Assembly (NCBI RefSeq): GCF_949628215.1
Contig: NC_134282.1
Location: 12,212,223-12,276,222, forward strand
Direction: 5' to 3'
DNA from: Phalacrocorax aristotelis
Taxonomy: Eukaryota > Chordata > Aves > Suliformes > Phalacrocoracidae
Length of the DNA: 64,000 nucleotides
The notes under the pieces were generated by a model that was not told where the DNA came from, searched no databases, and saw nothing but the letters and a program-made list of their open reading frames with translations. The position numbers and the translations under genes are program-made. Below are positions 26,801 through 39,200 of the stretch, one piece after another (within the stretch, counting starts at the first letter, position 1; every line of letters starts with the position of its first letter).

Positions 26801-29800
26801 TGTTTTCATCATACTGTATGTCTAGTTTAGTTTTAGTGTCTTTAATTTCTTCAGCATACTTATAAAAATACTTTTTTGTTCTTTCATCTTTAGATGTATT
26901 TGAAATACTTGGCTTGCTTTAGAGTTGAAGAAAATGCATACATGTTATTTGTGGTCATTTATTTATTGTGAGTTGTATTTTGTTTTCCCATTTCATAACT
27001 TATATTTTTATTTTTTCTCCATGCTGCAAGTGCACCTTAGACAATTTTATAAATGATGGGTAAGACACAGTGTGGAAACTAATGTTACTGTTCAAGTTAA
27101 AGTTGCCTTCAAATCAAGTATAAACTACTTCCAATAACAACAGCTAATTATGCATATTTGTTGTGTACCAATGGATTTACACAGAATGTTTGATGGCAAC
27201 AATAATTACTTTGACTTCTGCATACATTTCCTAGACTGCTTTGGCAGCAGTGAAAGCCTTGGTAAGTTAGTAGCTTGAACAAGGGATGGAGTCACAGCTT
27301 TTAGCTTGAGGTTACTGATAAAAATGTAGGCTGGGAAATTGAGACAAATGGATGAAGGCAGGAACGCTTACACTTAGGTACCTGTGGTAGGCATAAATTT
27401 TGATACTTGATTTTTGTGAGCCTTTGAAAGTTTTGATCTCCCCATGACAGTGTTACAAGTAAAGGTGATTCCTTTTCTTATTTAAGACAGATTTATTTGT
27501 GTCCATTCTTAAAAAATGCTGTTCTGTTGGATGAAGTACTTGTTTCTTTAGAATAAAGCAGTTAAGCACCTTCTACTTTTACTACCACTCTTTCTTCTTT
27601 GACTTCTCTAGTTTATAGTTTTTTGTAATGCAGTATCCCAAACTGGACAGAAGTTTGCCTCTAGCTGAGGTATTGCTAATGACAGAATTTTCCCCTCTGT
27701 CATCACATTGGAAGTAATAATGTCTCTTGGCTGAATTTGTTGTTGGTCATATATTAGGTCTTTATTTTAATCATTTCACTACTTAGATCTATCTTTTGGT
27801 TATTTCCCAATCTGTATTTGTATATGTGATTTCTTGGAGTTCTGTGCTTTGAATTTCATGTTGCTATTTTTGCTGGGCCCCCCAGCCCCCCCCCCCCCCA
27901 AATCTTTCATGATCATTTCAATGGGATCGAGTTCTCTGAAGTGTTTTGAACTACTTACGGGTTGGTGCCATCAATTAATGGACTTCCCTTTACCTCTCAC
28001 AAGTCCTTGTTGAAAACACTGAATAGGGTCCAGGACTGTCATCTTAATTTCCACCTGAAATGCCTTGTGATGTGCTGAAAACCATTGTTCAAGTGATTTA
28101 TAAAATACGATGGTAATCCTATTTTATGATGATTGTATTTCTTCAGCTTTCTTCATGGATGCTCTATGAGACAGTGGTAAAAGCTATACTAAACAAGTCA
28201 CAGATTATGCTTTTCTTTATCCTCATAGACGATTTCACTAGCAAAAGAATGAGTTTGATAACAACTTGGTTGATGATGGTGGTGGTTTTTGCTATTTTTT
28301 TTACCCTTTGAGATACTTTACAAATAAACAATACTGTATGTTATGGTATGTATATTCTTGCATCCTCTTTCTTTAAGTACAACGTACTGATTTTTACCAT
28401 ATCCGGTTAGAATTTCTCTGATATACACAAGTGTGGTGTTTTTAAATCGTAAGATTATTTATCTTATTAGTTCATTAGTGACTTGCAGGGAAAATGCTTG
28501 TCAGGCTTTGGCAATTTGAATGTATCTTTTATCTTTGATTAGCCTGTTCTCACCCGAGCTCATCATGATTTACCTGCTTAGGAAACTTTTAGTACTGGCT
28601 ACAGCTCATCCTTCTCTCTAGACAACAAAGCATCATCATCAACTGCTTCATTTTTCTCCTTCCGTCTATGCTTTATTTTTACAGACCTTCTGCTTTCTGT
28701 TATGCTCTTTGCCTATTGAAGCTCTTACCTGAAACTTAAAGGATTACTCTGTTTTTCACATCAGCTTATGAGGCCTTGTTTCCAATTCCGTTTTTATTTC
28801 TTTGACTCTTTAGGATATGAGTGCTGTGTAATGGTTGCTTACTCATCTGCAGTGGATAAGGTGAATGCTTACCTGGAAATAATATCTTGTGCCTCTTCTG
28901 GGTCTTGCTGATGCAAGGATGTGAATTGTGACACCCTTGTGCGCACACTGGAAGGGTGAAGGACACCCAGTAGGCTTTTGTGGATTTTGCAGGGGAATTT
29001 ATAACCACATTGCATCTGCCAGTGTGTTTGAATGTTCCCTAAATACTGCCTCGTAATTTGTACTTCTCTATTGCTTCCCTTATTCAGAGTGTTTACCTGG
29101 TCTTGAAGTAACTGATGTCTTCTGTTGTGGTGGTTTGGGGTGGTGTGGGTTTTTTGTGTGTGTTTTTTTTTCTTTTCTTCCCCCTTCTGTGTGGCTGTCA
29201 GCAAATGTGCATTAAAATAATTCAGGGTTTACTGCCAAATTCAATCTAGGTGACATGCATTTATGAAAATAACCCCCCTCCAGTGGATATTAGCATCATA
29301 GAATATATGAGCATATCTGTGCAGTTCACAGCACAAGTGCAACTTACTAGTAATTTTAAAATTTATGTCAGAAATCTTTAACATCTGAGTGACAAAGATG
29401 GATTTTGCTTAAAAGGTGATTTAATTGAGCAAAGCAGAATTCCTGCTGTTTTATTCTCCTCATTATAGAGCAGGGGTTTTTTTAACCTGTAGATTTGCTG
29501 TTTACTAATTTTGCTTTCCCCTTCATCTCTGTTTTTAAACATCTCTTGTTCTCTATAGTTAGTTTTATATATATTGAGAACAATTTGGAGAAGTGTCGGC
29601 CTGGACTTAACACAGTCTGACTTTTAAATGGGGGAAAAAAAATTTTTGATTAAGACGACAAGTCTCTCACAATACAAAATAAGATTAATGGCTTCTCTCT
29701 GTACATGCTGCCAGTCTTTGCCACATGAAATGTCACTGAAGTTTTTCACTTTGAAATTTATGTTCTTCAAGCATTCTCCTGTAATTTCTGTAGGTTAGGG

Positions 29801-32800
29801 AAGTGAGTGTTTGCAGAGTCAGGCACTGATTATAAATGGTTCTGCCTACTGCACCCTGGAGGAACTGAGCTGCTCTATTCTTGAGGATCTCCACAAAGAG
29901 GAACAAGCTGAAAAGGATTGTGTTTCCAAGAAGTTTGAAGATCAGCATTTTAGGCCTTTCATTTAGGGCTGGGGGTGCGCAGTTTCATGTGCACTGGAAC
30001 ATCTTGCAGCAGTATTCTTTCAAGTTAAAACTACCTTTACTGAAAACTAGTAGATTTAGTGCATGGTATTTTTTTAACTACAGAAAAGAAAAATAGCCTT
30101 AATTCCAAAATATTTCTGCTATTTAGTGACCATCTTGACTTTATTTAGGTATCGCTTTCTAGTTTACATGAATGAAGAATGGCTGTATGAAGGACACTAT
30201 GTACCTTGCTATTGTCAACATACTCAGCATCTGAGTTACCTGGCTTTTTGTGACAGAAATCTTAGATGTTTTACAGTTTCTACTAATGGATACTGCTCTT
30301 CATCTTCTGCAATGATACCATTTCTTCTTCTGAAATGATTAGACCACTCTTGCCCAAGTTCTTTCCTTCGGTCTTTGTACATTATTTTAACACCTGCAAA
30401 ATTATTCTTTCTAAGACACAGTCTTAATAAAGACTTCCACCTCACTTACTGGGTCTATCTGTCCAGCTAAGCGGTGTGATTTTTAGATTTGCTGACTGCC
30501 TGCAACTCTTTGTGGAAATTATAAATGGTAAGCCGAAAAAGCGACGCTCGCTAATGGACTGATTCTTGAAGCTTTTCAGCAAATGTGGCTTGTTCAGGTG
30601 TTGGGTTTTTTCTTAAATTGTGTAGGGATATTAATTAGGATTAATTCATTATTAAAGAAAACACCACAGCAGTTGCATGTCCTAGAACCTCTCTGCTATT
30701 GCATTAATAGCCTGATGCATATTATGTTTAGGACTGCATGCATGCCGTGTGTTTAGCTGCTCCAGAAAGTTCTACTTCTATTTATCTTCCTTATGTTATT
30801 CTGTATTCTGATTTTTTTTAACCATTATTTCAGAAATATATTTGAAAAATGAGTGTGTTCAGCTGGATGAGCTTTAAATAAAATAAAGACTAATGGTAAA
30901 AAGCAACATGTCGACTTAGTAATTAAATTTGCTAGCTCCAGGTCCAAAATATTTAGTAAACGTATATGGAAGAATTGCAATAATTTAGGTTGCAAAGGAA
31001 AAAGAATGTGGCCATATCCTAAACAACACACTGTATGTTCTTTTGAGGAGCTGAGGAGAAGGTATTCTTGAGCTGTGGTTTATTCTTTGCTATTTTTTGG
31101 TCTTTGTGCTCCTCTTTTGCTTAGTTCTATTACTGCAGTTGTTTCCTGAACTTTGTAGTGTATCTTTTTAAAACTGCAGCTGTTGTATATGGTAGTAAAG
31201 AAGAAACAATGAAAGCTACTAATGCACTTTGAACCTGTGAATTACACTGAACAAGCAGTGATGTTTGAAGATACATTTAGCATTTTGGGGGGGTTGTTTT
31301 AGTGGCATTTCCCTTATCATATCCCCATATCATGTTTACCTTATTATACAAAGTCATGTTAGATGTAGACATTTCCTAGTGGTTTGAACTTGCAGTAGTT
31401 TGACATTCTACCAGGTACACAATCCTGAGAAATATTTTATATAGGGATATGTATCTGTGTATTGTTATGCTGGTAGCCTGGGTCTGGGACAGCTCAATCA
31501 TATAAACGGGATTTTTTGTGTATCTTACAGATTGGGTGACTCCTTAGTCAAAAATTAGGCAGCAACTTTGTAGGTAGCTGCTTATTACAAGATTTGGGAT
31601 TATAGGGGAAAGTCTAGTGAGAAGGCCTGCATACATATATTGGTCCTCTAAGGTGGCAATGACACACAGAAACTCTAGTAACATCACCATTTTAAACCTG
31701 GGTTTCCTTTTACTTCCAAGTAGTATTCCAAGGCTAGCTGAACAAATGTGAGGAGTAGTACACTGTTGCAGGGAAGGGGTATAGTTCTTTGTGAAGGGTT
31801 GTATTGTCCCAAATTTGAGAGGCTTAAACATCTGGCTTTAAATGGAAATTAATCTTTAACTTCAGTTTAAATATGGATGTGCTCTTGCTTCACCAAAATA
31901 TACTGACTTGCTTGTGGATACTTGGGGTTTTAGCTTATATATGGGGTTGTTTTGGTGATTGTTAAATTATTCATTGCAATGAATATCCTCTTCCCCATTC
32001 CCCTTTTCTTTGACTAATAAGGGAAACATGAAGGCAAGCTGTCTTGACTTGATTACTAATTTAAATACTACTGTCAGTAATCCTTGCTGTAGCAGATGTG
32101 TGCAGCATGTAACTGCTTGCAAAAAATCTATTTTGGAAGCTATTCTAAGAGTTTGTAGCTTAGTTGCCTCTCTTTTAGGGATCTTGCACTTTATTATTAT
32201 AATGATATATCATTATATAGGTTATAATTCTAATTTTGTATTCATTTTTATGCAAGCAGATGTTAACTTCTAATTTCATTGCTATCTCCAATCACAGGAA
32301 GAAGGCATGGTTGAGATAAATTATTTTCCTCCTGAAGGCTTGATTGACTTAATGTACTTTCCATACTATGGGAAAAGCTTGCATGTAAGTATGCCTTAAT
32401 GATGGTCTTAATTTTGTAAATGTTTTGTTTCTGTTTACATTTACAATTACTAATATCAGATTAATTCTGAAGTTTGAACTTTGTAATGAGGTACTCCTAA
32501 GGAATATTAGAAATGCTGCAGAAAATTCACAGTGCTTGATGAGATTAGAGATGCACTTTAGCAGACATTAGGATAATGCCCAGTTTATTTCCTTAAGAAG
32601 AAGCTGTATACTAGCAGTGTTAAGGGCATCTGCTGCTTTTTGGTCACTGATATCTGTTGGAATCTTTTTGAATGTAGGGAAAGGCAGGAAAATTAAACTA
32701 GTTCTTCAGATAACAATACAGTTTCTAATAGTTAATCCCTCTGGTTTATGTATAGGCTATTAAATTTATAATTTAATGCTCTGTTTTATGAAGAAGCGCT

Positions 32801-35800
32801 TCAAGGTAGCAGATTTTTAAAAATTTTCCTATTTTTGTTTTTCTTTGCTTGCTTCATCTATGCTCATTGTGTTCTGACATAAATTTTATTTATCTAATTG
32901 AAGAACACTTACATTTTAAAAAATGCCAAAGCTCACTACTTTACGGACACAGAATATGTAGAGTTAAAACTCCAAGTTCCTTTTCAAACTTCAATTTAGT
33001 TGTGTTTTCCTTTTCTTGCATCAACTTGTGTTAACTACATACAGAAAATACATACTTTCTATCAAATATATTGCCTCTTACTGACCAGGTTATTTAGTCT
33101 AATAAACATCCTAATAAACTGTTCACCATTTAAGATAAAAGTACTTTTTAAACATGAATCTGTTAGATCCATGATATACCGCAGTGGTTGTTTGTAATTT
33201 CCCCGAAGTGATTTTTGTACTAAATTATTTTGATCAGTTATTTTCCCAGTACATACTTGGAGCAGTTCATAACCTTTTTTTAATCCTCACATGGCTTTTC
33301 CTAACGAGGAAGGAGTTTTTCTTCAACGTTTGCTTTCATGTTACTTATGGGTAGTTCTATGGTCTCCGTTTTGTTGCCAGACTTTTTGAATTGGTAAATC
33401 ATCCATTTTCTTAGACTTAAAAGGTTAGAGAAAGACTCTTAACCTGTGCTTTCAACAGGCAGAGTAGGTACGTACTCTGTCCCCTCCTTGGAATGGTAAA
33501 ATAGGGAAAGAGAATACTGCTTCCCTAGGAAATCCAAAATACAGCATCAGTAGGCCTTGAGGTGTCAGGAGGTAGTTTGTACCAAAGGTGGGATGAAGAG
33601 CTTTCCTGACAGAATTCCTGTCTTGCTGCTGTACTGACGGAAAAGGAATTACTATGAAAGGAGAGTAATGAAGTCAGGCAGAACTCAATGATAATCCTTA
33701 CTTGATTTAGGTGATTAAGAAGAAGCTTTACTTTTTTAAAATTAATTTTTCTATTTTAATTTATTTACTTTTAGGGCTTTTTTTTAGTTTTTGGTTCAAT
33801 GCCCTTTCATGTTCATTTTGTCATGTGCAGTAGGGGCTATAGTTTGAGGGATTCTTGCTTATGTGAGGCTCAATTTTTTCACAATATACTAATGTTACGA
33901 GAAGAAGAGGAAGTAAGAAGAGTTGTGAGAAGTGGAGGTGTTTGACTAGGTCTCAAGAGGCTGGATTGATTTCTTGGCTATAGAACAGAATTTTTGTATT
34001 GTATCAGCATCTAATTGTTGAATTACTTTATTCTGTAAATGAGTTAAGAGGATCTAACTAATCTTGCTGCCCTTACGCTAAGGTGGGAGCCATAAAAATA
34101 CTGATATCTACAGTTTCATGGTCCAGAATGGTTATTTGCCTTTTGCTGCTCAGCACACTGAGTCCAACTCCCTGACCTGAGGGAATGTTACTTTTTGTAG
34201 ATGATTGGTATTACTTAATGAGAGTGCTGATTCTCTTCTCCCCTCCCACCAAATTTTATGTTGAGTAAAAGTCCATTCTGGTATCATCTGGCTTCAAAAT
34301 ATTATTGAAATTTGTGTACCTATTTGAAAAATCCTGGCAATGAGAAGACTTCTCTGAGGAAACACAGGAATTTATTTCTGATTTTTAGAAAACCCAGTTA
34401 GTACTTGAAGTATGATACCACCCTTACAGCCAGAGAGTTTTCAGGGTGCCTTGCCTAGCTGCATTTCCCCCTTCCCACAGGGAAATTTATTTCAATCTAC
34501 TTACTAGTACTTCACGTTAAAGATTTTGGCACATCAGCTTTAGTGCCATCATTCTTTGTAAATGAGAATTTGAGTATTCTGTAGTGTTTTCTTTGGTAGA
34601 GGAATAAGGAAGATAGCCTAATAATAACAGAAATATATTAAGGAGTTTCTTAAGATAATGAAGAAAAACTGAACACAAAATTTTGTTCAATTAAATTTTA
34701 AGGTATATACTTGTACAATACTGTAGTGTCACATTTAGTCCACTGCCTTATAGGAATTATTATCAGGAAAATAAATTTGCTTAATCAGCAGTCAGCAGTA
34801 TTGACCTAAAAATATAAATAAATTATGGAAATAACTTATCAACATTGGATGAAATGCTGCTTTAACAGTGTATAATAAATATTTAATTCATAGGTACTTC
34901 ACAAGAGAATTCAAGTTGTCCTAATTGAATTGGACTTAAGAAATAATACTGGGTTGACAAAAAAATTTCTGCATTCATTCTTAAATTTTAATTTTTATTA
35001 TAGGGGGTGGGGTCAAGAATTACAATTGTTCCACCAAATATGATTGACCCAGGATACTGTCAGAATGTTCAAAGAAAGGCTTCTCTGTAAAGCTATCAAA
35101 TAGAGAGCACATTTTAGAACGGACTGTTGCTGAACAAGTAAATGGGATAGAGTGGAAGGGAAGTTAGTTCACTAGTATTTGTTGAATCATGCTTGTGGCA
35201 AAAAACCACTTAAAACTGTGCTAGAAAAGCTGTGTTCTACAGCAGATTAAAAAGAAAAAAAAAACAAACAAGCAAACAAACCCAAAAAAAACCCACCAAA
35301 ACCCAAACCAAACAGAAGAGACAATGGAATGAATAGGAAAGATGACTGTCACTTCAGAGGCTGTTTCAAGCAGAGGTTTCTGGGAAAATTGGACCCAATA
35401 CAATAGAAAGGGGTAAAGTCATATGCCTCTTGAAGATATTATCTGTTACTTAAATTAGGTGAATGTATTAGTTAAAGAAATAGTATGAAGAATGTAGACC
35501 TGACTGACTAACTTGGGGGGGGGGGGTGTGGGGGGTGTGGAGGAAGCACTACCTGAGTCAGACCGTGCTTTGAAAAGTTGGGTTCTTAATTAACTTTTTT
35601 CTGAACTGTTCTGATGGATTAAATGTTAATTTATATGCTAACTTACTCTGGTATCTCAAGTATTTCCCCCGTCTTTCTGTTTAATAGGCTCACTATTTAC
35701 AGCCTCTAGTGGCTGTTCAACTAGCAATTAACTCCAACAGTACCAAAGAAGAAATAGCAATTGAGTGTAAGATCCGGGGCTCACCTAATTTAAAAAATGA

Positions 35801-35858
35801 AGATGACCGTGACAAGTTTCTGGGACGAATTGCATTCAAACTTCGGATGACTGAATAG
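11722..35858 (+). CDS. ATP1B3: ATP1B3: Na+/K+-ATPase subunit beta-3 (seven exons)
   Basis: Joined exons: 11722-11830, 19784-19912, 24497-24604, 26181-26368, 26622-26672, 32298-32384, 35688-35858, giving 280 residues (family about 280-300). The glycosylated beta subunit is needed for folding, exit from the ER and K+ affinity of the alpha subunit. Seen: a cytoplasmic tail 1-37 with the beta-subunit signature W16..FVYN..LGRT..W36; one membrane span about 38-62 carrying FYLVFYG (42-48); an extracellular domain with exactly six cysteines (128, 145, 155, 171, 192, 251), fitting pairs 128-145, 155-171 and 192-251; the second family signature K142..C145R..L152..C155SG; conserved FPYYGK (216-221) and YLQPLVAVQ (227-235). 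Four N-glycosylation sequons: N96, N127, N148, N241. It is beta-3 rather than beta-1/2 by the [16 protein letters not shown] block, the length and its position next to TFDP2. No damage seen. Confidence 0.97.
15944..15982. other. Small perfect hairpin in intron 1
   Basis: CTACCTGTAT (15944-15953) pairs with ATACAGGTAG (15973-15982) over a 19-nt loop. The stem is too short for a typical miRNA precursor. The hairpin is real at sequence level, but function is unsupported. Confidence 0.5.
16261..16304. repeat. A/C-rich low-complexity tract
   Basis: Runs of A and C (aaaaaaaacccc, ccaaaccaaacccc). A similar tract lies at 35247-35314. Confidence 0.8.
19784..19912 (+). CDS. ATP1B3: ATP1B3 exon 2 (membrane span)
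   Basis: 129 nt, residues 37-79 plus the first base of G80. It encodes the single membrane helix, with FYLVFYG and a Thr/Phe-rich outer half, and the start of the extracellular stalk (PKYRDR, 70-75). Acceptor is ttacag|G, donor CCAG|GTAACA. Confidence 0.96.
21301..21319 (+). repeat. (TAA)n microsatellite
   Basis: About six AAT/TAA units in intron 2. Short but uninterrupted, so it may be polymorphic. Confidence 0.85.
23576..23850. other. CpG-enriched patch in intron 2
   Basis: GC and CpG content rise clearly above the surrounding intron (words such as 'gccggtcctgg', 'ccccgctgcagcagccggg'). An open + frame of 90 codons spans it but is unrecognised. It may be an intronic regulatory element, an old repeat or a retrocopy piece. 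Confidence 0.4.
24497..24604 (+). CDS. ATP1B3: ATP1B3 exon 3
   Basis: 108 nt, residues 80-115 plus the first base of S116. Start of the ectodomain, with PGLM..PKP..ALEF typical of beta-3. It contains the sequon N96-K-S. Acceptor is tttaag|G, donor GAAT|GTAAGT. Confidence 0.95.
24605..26180 (+). other. ATP1B3: ATP1B3 intron 3
   Basis: About 1.6 kb, GT..AG ends, AT-rich. Nothing else recognised. Confidence 0.9.
26181..26368 (+). CDS. ATP1B3: ATP1B3 exon 4 (two disulfides)
   Basis: 188 nt, residues 116-178. It carries C128, C145, C155 and C171, the family signature around C145-G157, the FGYS..PC block (163-171) and the start of VKMNRI. Sequons at N127 and N148. The part before C145 is the most diverged from the mammalian protein. 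Acceptor is ttcatag|CA, donor CAGA|GTAAGT. Confidence 0.96.
26369..26621 (+). other. ATP1B3: ATP1B3 intron 4
   Basis: Only 253 nt, with consensus ends (GTAAGT..ttctcctttag). Confidence 0.93.
26622..26672 (+). CDS. ATP1B3: ATP1B3 exon 5 (17-codon mini-exon)
   Basis: 51 nt, exactly 17 codons (residues 179-195), phase 0 on both sides. It encodes IIGLKPEG..P and C192, the partner of C251. Skipping it would keep frame but destroy a disulfide. Acceptor is ctttag|A, donor TAAG|GTCAGT. Confidence 0.95.
26673..32297 (+). other. ATP1B3: ATP1B3 intron 5
   Basis: The second largest intron, about 5.6 kb. AT-rich, with a C14 run at 27886-27899 and a G/T-rich tract near 29120-29170. No gene, RNA or intact repeat recognised. 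Confidence 0.88.
27886..27899 (+). repeat. Poly-C run (14 C)
   Basis: Uninterrupted C14 in intron 5. Likely length-variable and prone to sequencing error. Confidence 0.9.
32298..32384 (+). CDS. ATP1B3: ATP1B3 exon 6
   Basis: 87 nt, 29 codons (196-224), phase 0 on both ends. Contains EGLIDL and the conserved FPYYGK motif of the beta ectodomain. Acceptor is atcacag|G, donor GCAT|GTAAGT. Confidence 0.96.
35247..35314. repeat. A/C-rich (CAAA)-like tract
   Basis: Degenerate caaa/aaac repeats with a poly-A head. Low complexity, like the tract in intron 1. Confidence 0.8.
35515..35540 (+). repeat. G-rich run near the last intron's end
   Basis: G12 followed by tgtggggggtgtgg. Four G-runs within 26 nt could fold as a quadruplex about 150 nt upstream of the last acceptor. 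Confidence 0.8.
35688..35858 (+). CDS. ATP1B3: ATP1B3 exon 7 (terminal coding)
   Basis: 171 nt, 56 codons plus TAG (residues 225-280). Encodes YLQPLVAVQ, the sequon N241-S-T, C251 in the ECKI motif and the basic/acidic tail DDRDKFLGR. The stop falls at the length expected for beta-3. Confidence 0.97.
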   Translation, partial: AHYLQPLVAVQLAINSNSTKEEIAIECKIRGSPNLKNEDDRDKFLGRIAFKLRMTE

Positions 35859-36024
35859 CAGGAGTAAAAAACTCTCCGCAAAGTAAACATTGTGTTGTCT
35901 GTTTTGTATCAGCTGGACATGCCATTCTAGCATATGAGACCACCTTGGAGAATGTTAAGGTGGTTTATGGCGTTCAGGGTAGCATAATAATATGCTTCCA
36001 AACCGTGTGTTTAAAATCCCTAAA

Positions 36025-36030
36025 AATAAA
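36025..36030 (+). terminator. ATP1B3: Upstream alternative poly(A) signal
   Basis: AATAAA in 'cctaaaaataaatgcc', 167 nt after the stop. Could give a short 3'UTR form. Confidence 0.4.
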
Positions 36031-36250
36031 TGCCTATCCTGCTTTTGCCTGCCCCGTTGGAACAGTGTACAGACTATAGTTATGTCATAGGGACCTGTAA
36101 ATAGCTGGTGACCTTTGTCCTGTTCTAAAATGTGGTTTTATCCCCCAAGTGAGTGTCTCAAGCTTAATGTGCTGTGCTATGTAAATATTGTACTGATTTA
36201 ACACTGGTTTAACTGTCATATCTCAAGCTGACACAGTTATAGGGATAAAT

Positions 36251-36256
36251 AATAAA
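36251..36256 (+). terminator. ATP1B3: ATP1B3 main poly(A) signal
   Basis: AATAAA inside 'aaataataaatgg', followed by a T12 run and TGTAAG, a good GU/U-rich downstream element. Confidence 0.7.
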
Positions 36257-36279
36257 TGGTACCTGATTGCCATTGTGAT

Positions 36280-39200
36280 TTTTTTTTTTTTGTAAGAGTA
36301 AACACCCTCAACGTAAATTATGTGTATGGGAGTGGGTGGGTGGATGGATGGCTGTGTGGAGATGCCTTAAATTGTAGACTGGGTGGCATGGGAGAATTGA
36401 AATGGATTTTAAGAGTTGGTATGGATTTCTGAAAGTAAGTGCTCAACTAGTACTTTAGTGTGCTTGTCACTGTGCAAGTATTGTGTACATGTAATTCCTG
36501 GTATAGAGTTTGGTATTCTAGCTGAGGAACTGAATCTTTGTGTTGTTAATTGCTTGCAATATGTGGAGCACAAATAAAATCTATACAATATTTTAAAACT
36601 TTTTAGTTCAGAAATATCAATATACAGCAGTTTAAATTGTTTAGGGTCTGGGGAAGTTGTGCAACAGAGCTGCTTGAAAGAAAAGGCCTCACTGTTGTGG
36701 GAATAGGCTTTCATTTTCCAATTAAAAAATTTCCGGAAGAACTTCTGTTTAAAAAAAACAAAAAGGATTGTCTTGATTAAACATTCCTGTTTAATTTATG
36801 TACTGTTTCATTGCATCATTTTAACATGCTTCATGTCTGCATCTGCTCTTTCATCTTGGGTTTTCTGGGTATTTCCTCATCTGTTTAAAAAATTGGTGTT
36901 TATAGAAATATCCTGTTGACTTGGAGTGGATTACTTGCAGTTTAACTTAAATATTTTTATTAATCTAGTTGCTAAAATTACTACAAATAGACTGGTTTGT
37001 GACTGCTGCTCGCATTAAACCGAGTTGATGCATTATATTGGGTTATAACTTCTGTAGTTGTGCTGGCATGGGACTTGTATTACTCTTCCCCAGGGTTTTT
37101 GTCTGGTTTTGGTCCTGTTTTTTTTGAGCACATGGTCCATATTCTGATGTCATCTCAATATTAAAGACCACAGCAAATCAGTTTTTGTGTAAATACCTGT
37201 ATGTTCTGCTAGTTAGGCCTAAATTTGTTACTTAACATGCTTTTATGCATAATTCTTATACAGATTTTTAATATTTAAACAAATTAAATTAATGATTACT
37301 AAAATTCAAGATCCAGTCTTAATGCCCTGCTTTGAAAATGTTTGAGGCCAGTCTAAGCCACATTAGTGCAAATTTTTTTTTAATACCTATGGAGGCTTAC
37401 TCTGGTGCGCAGTTGGAGGAAGCTGCTCTTAGTGGGACTTGAACAGTGTCTTGAACCTCATTAATAATAGATTTTTACTGATCTGATACCATTCAGCATG
37501 CTTTTTTGTTGTCTACAAAAGAAAAAATTGTTGTTTCTACAATATACAATGGGTACTTTTGTAATAATAGCATGCATTAATACTGAGTAAGAATGTTCTT
37601 TCAAAATATTTCATTACTAATGTTTTAAATCATGCACTTTTAGAGCTGGGATACCTGAGTTCTTGACGATATTACAAATTGCTTTTCTGTATATTAATAC
37701 TGCCTGAAAGTATTTTAATAGCTGTGAGGGAACTTGAAGTGTAGATGTTGCATCTGAAAATGAAAAGGACTAGCTTAATGTTAAAAAATTTTCACATTTA
37801 TGTTCACTTAGGAATGGTAAGAAGTTCTGAAGAAACACTTGGTTTTCGAATTAGATGATTTTTGCAACAATTTCTCTTGACTTATCTATATAGACAAAGC
37901 ATGAAATGGCAACTCTTCACCAGCACTTTTCAGACAGGTAGAACTCAATAAACTCCTGTTCTCCATAGATTTTGTAGAAGTGTTTGGTTTTTTTTTTTTA
38001 ATTTAATCACATAAATATTATCAGTTGGGGGGAGGAGGAGAAAGAAGAAACTTTTGAAAGGGTTCAGCTATCAAAATTAGCATGTAAAATGTAAGTAGGT
38101 AATGAGTCTGGTGTTAAACTATTTAATGAAACTGAACTACTTCCTCATTTTTATTTCTGTATCTCAAGGATTTGAGTAAGTGATCTAGCTGTTATTTATA
38201 AACAGGTGTATTGACTGTTTAGTAATTTTATCACATCCTGTTTTCTTCATATGAAATTTACAGTAAAGGTCCTTTGGACTTAATTTTAAATTATGATTAA
38301 AGATTTAAATTTACAACCTTGTTACCAGACACCTGAAATGTTTAACTTTTTTACTGGTAAATGCTAGCTTGTCTTACTGGGGAACTTTTAGTGCCTTTGA
38401 GTCTGGAACAAGGACTTCTAAACATTGTGAAATTGCCAGTTGTTGCAATTGCTGTTTCATACCACTGTGAAAACCTACTTACAGCCAGTTCAGTTGAGGT
38501 ACCTTCTCTTTGCCATGTTCCACTCCCAGTCCCCCTGCGCCCCACACGTGAACATACACAGGATTAAAGGGGAAGCTGAAGAGAAGATTGTTGAGACAAA
38601 ATTAGCTGAAAGTCTTATTTATGCTGATCATGCAGAAGATAAATGACCCCTTGAGGACAGATGACATCTAGCACTGACCTGCAATCCCTTCCTGCTGGGG
38701 ATGATGCTGCTTCTAGGACACTAGTAATGAAAACACAGACACCCTTCCCTGTTGTGGTAAAACGCCTTCTGTAGTAGTTCCCAAGCAGTAGAGAGAAAAA
38801 GTCTGGATGCAAATGAAGAGTGGAAGGAGGAGTTGTAGACTGAAGGAGTTGTGAATCAGTAGATTCAACTTTGAATCAGGTTCAAAGACAAGAGACGGGG
38901 GTGCTGTTTTTGTTTTCTAATCCCCTGCACCCTGCCTCTCTCCCAGTAGATTAGGAAAGGAAAAATACATTTCTCTGCACCAAGCCCTGCTGACTGATTT
39001 CCTACAATTTTTTAAATGCAGTGTTCTTGGGAACCTGGCACTGAACCTGGATTTTCCCTACTCGAGGATTTTTTTTCTACTTCTCTGTGAAGCTTATTCA
39101 TCATAACTTTTGGACGGTACGAGTCAAATAGAGCTTGAAGCAGAACATGAAGTTTTGCATACTTAAACATTCAGAGAGTACGCTTTGGTTGTCTTACAAA

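Larger units (their letters stand above)
32385..35687 (+). other. ATP1B3: ATP1B3 intron 6
   Basis: About 3.3 kb. Contains an A/C-rich tract (35247-35314) and a G12 run followed by G-rich DNA (35515-35540). The 3' splice site is 'gtctttctgtttaatag'. Confidence 0.9.
35859..36275 (+). other. ATP1B3: ATP1B3 3'UTR (probable end)
   Basis: About 0.4 kb from the stop to just beyond the AATAAA at 36251-36256. The cleavage site should fall about 15-20 nt later, before a T-rich, TGTAAG-containing downstream element. Earlier (36025-36030) and later (36573-36578) AATAAA hexamers allow shorter or longer forms. The end is inferred from signals only. Confidence 0.7.

Noticed and set aside
27015-27070. Cryptic exon in ATP1B3 intron 5 (tgctgcaag .. 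gatgg|gtaaga)
   Set aside because: Weak acceptor and a stop within a few codons. The seven-exon model already gives the complete family-length protein.
34946-34985. 'ctgggttgacaaaaaaatttctgc' resembling a mariner terminal repeat
   Set aside because: Only one partial end is visible, without a partner inverted repeat or TA duplication that I could identify.
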